A stretch of 42,386 bases of DNA from positions 1 to 42,386 of IMG/VR virus record IMGVR_UViG_3300011126_000059. One strand, given 5' to 3'. Shown piece by piece: positions 39,697 to 42,386 of this stretch. The first letter of the stretch is position 1, and each line of letters begins with the position of its first letter. The stretch comes from a virus. Both the position numbers and the translations under genes were made by a program. The notes beneath the pieces are model-generated. The model was not told where the DNA came from. It was given only the letters and a program-made list of their open reading frames with translations, and searched no databases.

Positions 39697-40019
39697 CAGG
39701 ATTCTCCCCGTGCTTTGCGCAGCGCTTCCATCGCGATGTCGACCCTAGCCCCGTACATTTCACCTTCGTGAGAAATGCCGAGAAGGCAGGTAAGCGCCTC
39801 GTACATATCCGGGGCGGCGCTGATCAGGTGGGCGTTGGCAATCCATTCATCCGTGCCGCTCCAGTTCAGTGTGCAGACGGTTTCGGTGTAGGACATCGCG
39901 CCACCAGATCCGGGGCACTTGATGCGCTCGTCACCCGATACCTCGACAGTGAGTTCGCGCCGCCAAGTCTGGTCTGGCACAAGCCAAGGTCCCGGCGTGA
40001 ATTTCGTTTCGCTCGACAT
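39696..40019 (-). CDS. Conserved phage protein with TPGPW motif
   Basis: 107 aa. ATG 40019 with AAGGAG upstream. Family features I recall from many phage genomes: KFTPGPWLV at the front and ANAHLISAAPDMYEALTCLLG near the end. These proteins are common in early operons of Proteobacteria phages and of unknown role. Confidence 0.82.
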   Translation of the reverse strand: MSSETKFTPGPWLVPDQTWRRELTVEVSGDERIKCPGSGGAMSYTETVCTLNWSGTDEWIANAHLISAAPDMYEALTCLLGISHEGEMYGARVDIAMEALRKARGES

Positions 40020-40348
40020 CAAGCCGGCTCCTTCTCTGCTGCGACAGCATCCGCAAAATCCCATGCGGCCATGCGTCCATGCTCGGTCTTGTCGTTCTCG
40101 ATCTCGCTGGCGACAGCCTTGAACACAGCAGCGTTGAAGCTGTTGGGTTGTGCCTTTGCCTGCTTGAGGGTGATGACCAGCCCGCCAAGGATCTCGACGG
40201 CATCGACGTAGAAAACGTGGTCGTCTCCGAAGCCATCATCCCATGCGCTTTCCAGATACGCGGTACCGTCAATCAGGATGCCGTAGATCTCACGGCCTCG
40301 ACTGTCGCGGGGGCTGATCTGGTTGAAGTCGAAAGCTAGCTCTGCCAT
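40019..40348 (-). CDS. Hypothetical protein (109 aa)
   Basis: ATG 40348 with GGAGG upstream (a GTG 6 bases earlier is too near the site). Composition is alpha/beta: DSRGREIYGILIDGTAYLESAWDDGFGDDHVFYVDAVEILGGLVITLKQAKAQ. No motif recognised. It overlaps the downstream gene by one base. Confidence 0.65.
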   Translation of the reverse strand: MAELAFDFNQISPRDSRGREIYGILIDGTAYLESAWDDGFGDDHVFYVDAVEILGGLVITLKQAKAQPNSFNAAVFKAVASEIENDKTEHGRMAAWDFADAVAAEKEPA

Positions 40349-40350
40349 GT

Positions 40351-40662
40351 TCACGCCTCCTCTTCTTCGAGCATCTCTTCGGCAACGCAGAGAAGATCGC
40401 TGGCGGTCATCCCGTGCCTTTCCATGATTGCGGTTAGGTCTCTGGAGATCTGTTCCGCGCGGCGGTTTCGTCTAGCCGCTTCTCTGTCCAAACGAGCCCA
40501 CTGTGGGTCATCGGAGCAGCAAGCTTCGTGCTGCGGCAGGAAGGCGTCCTCTGTCTCACGAAAGCGAAAGCGGCCCGTTTCGATAGGTTTGTGACAAGCA
40601 GTGCAAACCATACGGCCAACACGTGTTGTTTCGGCGTTTGCGTATTTCCAGTGCCTTGCCAT
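40351..40662 (-). CDS. Putative zinc-binding protein
   Basis: 103 aa. ATG 40662 with AAGGAGAG upstream. MVCTACHKPIETGRFRFRETEDAFLPQHEACC has CxxC, His and CC residues fit for a small zinc site. A helical part (RLDREAARRNRRAEQISRDLTAIMERHGMTASDLLCVAEEMLEEEE) follows. Role not known. Confidence 0.68.
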   Translation of the reverse strand: MARHWKYANAETTRVGRMVCTACHKPIETGRFRFRETEDAFLPQHEACCSDDPQWARLDREAARRNRRAEQISRDLTAIMERHGMTASDLLCVAEEMLEEEEA

Positions 40663-40691
40663 GTCTCTCTCCTTGGAATTGATTGAGGTGG

Positions 40692-40937
40692 TCAGCGGAG
40701 ACCTTTTGCCCCGACCATTTGCGTGTACTTCCCACCCGGCCATTCTGGCGTTGCGTTCCATCTGTCGCGGATCGTCCAAGAGGCGCAGCTAGGAGCCAGA
40801 GCGATGGCTTTTGCCATGCGTTCGGCATCGTCAATGTGCTCGACCCATCCAACCACGCACGTCTCTCCCTCCATCGGGTAGTTGAACGCGCTGACCTCGT
40901 ATCGTTGGCCTTTGTCACCGACCGGCGTCATGGTCAT
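40692..40937 (-). CDS. Hypothetical protein (81 aa)
   Basis: ATG 40937 with AAGGG upstream. GQRYEVSAFNYPMEGETCVVGWVEHIDDAERMAKAIALAPSCASWTIRDR reads as a small alpha/beta protein whose pattern of VGW followed by a helix is shared with several phage hypotheticals. No function assigned. It overlaps the gene upstream by 4 bases. Confidence 0.65.
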   Translation of the reverse strand: MTMTPVGDKGQRYEVSAFNYPMEGETCVVGWVEHIDDAERMAKAIALAPSCASWTIRDRWNATPEWPGGKYTQMVGAKGLR

Positions 40938-41146
40938 TTCGGCAACCCTTCGAGCATGTACCGCACCATTTCTGTGGCCTGCCCGTAATCAAACAGGTTG
41001 GTTCCTGTTGGCTCGTGCACCGCTGGCCAAGGCATGGTTTCGTTGTAGTTCTTCTGGAAACTAATCCCGCCATCGGGGCTGAATTCGGCGGGCAACTTCC
41101 ATCGAAGGAATTGTTCGGCCATGTGCTTGATCTGGTCTTCCGTCAT
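40934..41146 (-). CDS. First gene of the leftward operon (70 aa)
   Basis: MTEDQIKHMAEQFLRWKLPAEFSPDGGISFQKNYNETMPWPAVHEPTGTNLFDYGQATEMVRYMLEGL matches a small phage family I recall with FLRWKLPxxFxPDGGI; unknown function. ATG 41146 lies about 35 bases after the predicted transcription start of the leftward promoter. CGGAGAA serves as ribosome binding site. Confidence 0.78.
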   Translation of the reverse strand: MTEDQIKHMAEQFLRWKLPAEFSPDGGISFQKNYNETMPWPAVHEPTGTNLFDYGQATEMVRYMLEGLPK

Positions 41147-41189
41147 TTCCGTTCTCCGTTTGCGCCGCCGTTGGGTGGCTGATGAGTCT

Positions 41190-41219
41190 TTTGTAACGCG
41201 AAACGTGACGACATGTCAA
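41190..41219 (-). promoter_or_regulatory. Leftward early promoter (pL-like)
   Basis: On the minus strand a perfect -35 box TTGACA (41219-41214) and -10 TACAAA (41195-41190) stand 18 bases apart; TTACAA gives 17. A 19-bp operator dyad (41192-41210) lies within the spacer and -10. It drives the leftward recombination and integration genes. Confidence 0.72.
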
Positions 41220-41276
41220 CAAGGAAAAAACAAATACGTCACTTAAAACGTGACAGCGGTTACGCGGGGTGTTACA
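41192..41276. promoter_or_regulatory. Left operator cluster: three 19-bp dyads
   Basis: Three sites share the consensus nGTnACGnnnnnCGTnACA: 41192-41210 (TGTAACGCGAAACGTGACG), 41237-41255 (CGTCACTTAAAACGTGACA) and 41258-41276 (GGTTACGCGGGGTGTTACA). The first overlaps the leftward promoter. Two further dyads of the same type lie at 42046-42109. They are the likely binding sites of the CI-like repressor and the Cro-like protein. Confidence 0.65.
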
Positions 41277-41283
41277 ACGCGGC

Positions 41284-41595
41284 ATGGATTACGCCGAGCA
41301 GTACAACAGGAATCGCGTTTCATATCTCTATGAGATCGCCCGCAGCCCGCACCTGGACGCTAACGCCGTCCGCGTCGGGCTTCTCTTTGCGACCTTCGTC
41401 CAGGCCGAGGATCGGGAAGAGGTCAGGCCGTCTTATGAATGGCTGATGGAACATGCGAGGATCGGCAGCAAGTCCACGCTTTCAAAAGCATTGAAGAGGC
41501 TTGAGGACCACGGCTTTCTGCACATGGTCAAATATCACCGGATGCGGACGTTCTATGCCATGCCGTTCGATGGAGACGGACCGTGGAAACGTTGA
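41284..41595 (+). CDS. Winged-helix/HTH protein between operators and repressor gene
   Basis: 103 aa. ATG 41284 is preferred; a GTG at 41269 is in frame but lies inside an operator dyad. Residues about 10-100 (YLYEIARSPHLDANAVRVGLLFATFVQAEDRE, then PSYEWLMEHARIGSKSTLSKALKRLEDHGFLHMVKYHRMRTFYAMPF) are a helix-turn-helix of the DnaD/replication type. It resembles replication-initiator N-domains but is too short for a full one. It may be a regulator or a replication factor. There is no good ribosome binding site. Confidence 0.7.
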   Translation: MDYAEQYNRNRVSYLYEIARSPHLDANAVRVGLLFATFVQAEDREEVRPSYEWLMEHARIGSKSTLSKALKRLEDHGFLHMVKYHRMRTFYAMPFDGDGPWKR

Positions 41596-41690
41596 GTACA
41601 GAAAATGGACTCAAGATATATGGTCCTTATCTATCTCTATTAAGAATATATAAAAAGACCGTATATCTTGCGTACAGAAACTGTACTCAA
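41596..41690. repeat. Direct and inverted repeat element between convergent genes
   Basis: Two 19-base direct repeats with 17 matches (41596-41614, GTACAGAAAATGGACTCAA; 41672-41690, GTACAGAAACTGTACTCAA) enclose a 14-bp inverted repeat (41612-41625 and 41657-41670, one G-U pair) around an AT-rich 31-base centre. The second direct repeat contains the perfect palindrome GTACAG-AAA-CTGTAC (41672-41686). The element starts right after one stop codon and runs over the repressor stop. It has no T tract, so it is not a classic terminator; an operator or replication element is possible. Confidence 0.6.
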
Positions 41691-42013
41691 CCGTTTGCGA
41701 GGGCCTTGAGGACAGCGATTGCGTCCTTGCGCTTTGCTTCCGGCAAGTGGCGCATGAGGTCGATGACCTCGCCATCCTTGCTAGGATCGACGCCGATCAG
41801 ATCCGCAACGTCGCAATCCAGAGCCTCTGCCAGTGCCCACAGGGTTTCCTCGGTGTACTGGTTTTCGCCCTTCTCGATGCGGCTGATCTGGGCATGGGAA
41901 ATCAGCGGCTCGCCGGGTTCCTTCTCCATGCGCTCAGCCAGCTGGCGCAAGGACAGCTTTCGATGTTTGCGCCATTGCTGGATGAAGTGAGGGCGTCGGT
42001 ACTTGTTCGTCAT
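41687..42013 (-). CDS. CI-like repressor, short form
   Basis: 108 aa. An XRE-type helix-turn-helix at residues about 18-65 (KLSLRQLAERMEKEPGEPLISHAQISRIEKGENQYTEETLWALAEAL) is followed by a short C-terminal part (CDVADLIGVDPSKDGEVIDLMRHLPEAKRKDAIAVLKALANG). The LexA-like self-cleaving domain of lambda CI is missing, so induction must work otherwise. ATG 42013 has GGTGG upstream. It stands between two operator clusters, as CI does in lambda. Confidence 0.8.
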   Translation of the reverse strand: MTNKYRRPHFIQQWRKHRKLSLRQLAERMEKEPGEPLISHAQISRIEKGENQYTEETLWALAEALDCDVADLIGVDPSKDGEVIDLMRHLPEAKRKDAIAVLKALANG

Positions 42014-42045
42014 GGCCGCATATTACCACCACGGTAAGAATCAGT

Positions 42046-42109
42046 GGGAACGCCAAACGTGACACGATAAATATTTTTGTGCTTGACCCATGTTACGTTA
42101 AGCGTTACA
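42046..42109. promoter_or_regulatory. Right operator cluster: two 19-bp dyads
   Basis: Sites 42046-42064 (GGGAACGCCAAACGTGACA) and 42091-42109 (TGTTACGTTAAGCGTTACA) share the dyad consensus of the left cluster. The second sits in the spacer and -10 of the rightward promoter, 3 bases from the -35 box, mirroring the left cluster. A further short palindrome TTACC-ACCAC-GGTAA lies at 42023-42037, just upstream of the repressor start. Confidence 0.65.
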
Positions 42110-42111
42110 AA
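42083..42111 (+). promoter_or_regulatory. Rightward early promoter (pR-like)
   Basis: TTGACC at 42083-42088 and TACAAA at 42106-42111 are separated by 17 bases. The expected transcription start falls at about 42118, which is the first base of the cro-like start codon, so the transcript may be leaderless. Confidence 0.68.
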
Positions 42112-42117
42112 GATTGC

Positions 42118-42330
42118 ATGAGCTACGAACACCACCCACTGATGCGGCACCTGGACACGAGCGGCGAAACGCTCACCTCCTTTGCCAAACGTTGCAAGAT
42201 CAGCCGCCAGCATCTCTATCGGATCATGCGCGGTGACAACACGTCGATTGAGCGGTTGAAAACGCTCTCCGAGGCGACGGGCGGGAAGGTGTCGTTCAAC
42301 GATTTCCTCGTCACGGAGGCAGCGCAATGA
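42118..42330 (+). CDS. Cro-like HTH regulator
   Basis: 70 aa. ATG 42118 is preferred; the frame is open upstream. A helix-turn-helix is clear: LTSFAKRCKISRQHLYRIMRGDNTSIERLKTLSEATGGKVSFNDFL. It is divergent from the repressor and follows the rightward promoter, the place of cro in lambda. It may bind the same dyads. There is no ribosome binding site before the ATG. Confidence 0.78.
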   Translation: MSYEHHPLMRHLDTSGETLTSFAKRCKISRQHLYRIMRGDNTSIERLKTLSEATGGKVSFNDFLVTEAAQ

Positions 42331-42386
42331 CCAAGCCCACTTTGCATGAACCATGGCGTGAACTGTCGGGTAGCTCGCCCATCCCT
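42327..42386 (+). CDS. Partial early gene at the window end
   Basis: ATG 42327 overlaps the cro stop (ATGA). Only 20 codons are visible, starting MTKPTLHEPWRELSGSS, then the window stops. If the sequence is circular and joined directly to base 1, this frame ends after about 16 more codons, before the HNH gene. Product unknown. Confidence 0.4.
   Translation, partial: MTKPTLHEPWRELSGSSPIP

Noticed and set aside
1-42386. CRISPR array, rRNA genes, insertion sequences or complete tRNA genes
   Set aside because: No regular spaced repeats, no rRNA sequence, no DDE transposase with terminal repeats and no full tRNA cloverleaf were seen while reading both strands.

Overview
The window is a nearly complete temperate bacteriophage genome of the short-tailed (podovirus) type. 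It is probably circularly permuted or cut from a circle, because the phage attachment site lies in the middle with phage genes on both sides. The proteins most resemble those of phages and prophages of Alphaproteobacteria, above all Hyphomicrobiales/Rhizobiales: a SU10-type capsid, a NusG-like antiterminator, a DnaA domain IV protein, an ERF annealing protein and many small rhizobial-phage hypotheticals. The attachment core is the 3' half of a tRNA-Lys(CTT). The host and family assignment is inference from remembered family resemblance; no search was run.

Layout. 1-7056: rightward early genes in a tightly overlapped series, with two HNH-AP2 endonucleases, a C5 cytosine methyltransferase carrying a long conserved-looking ORF in a second frame, a small PD-(D/E)XK nuclease, a DnaA domain IV protein and a NusG-like factor. 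7057-7709: no convincing gene; it has a strong sigma70-type promoter and a structured leader before the late genes. 7710-29764: late genes, namely terminase, portal, scaffold, capsid, connectors, nozzle, ejection proteins, tail fibre, lysis genes (GH108 endolysin, Rz/Rz1-like spanins), a secreted trypsin-like protease, an HTH-metallophosphoesterase and a DUF3310 protein. One small membrane gene runs backwards at 23880-24086 with its own promoter.

29742-32723 is an accessory segment. Leftward genes, including a resolvase-fold protein, face a rightward MazG-like and DHH phosphoesterase pair across a 158-bp region rich in inverted repeats. It is followed by a terminator and attP. 32922-41146 is the leftward early operon: HNH, integrase, recombination genes (SSB, ERF, NinB-like, ExoX-C-like, HNH) and many small proteins. 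It contains a striking array of three perfect hairpins with 14-nt loops at 36245-36360, two or three of which show anti-Shine-Dalgarno (CCUCC-type) sequence on the transcribed strand.

41147-42386 is the immunity region, laid out like lambda. A leftward promoter and a rightward promoter flank a CI-like repressor gene and a small HTH gene, and a Cro-like gene follows. Five 19-bp dyads with shared consensus (three at the leftward, two at the rightward promoter) are the likely repressor/Cro operators. If the sequence is a circle, the rightward promoter at 42083 drives the early genes at the start of the window, the NusG-like protein made there acts on the late promoter at 7084, and late transcription runs to the lysis genes.
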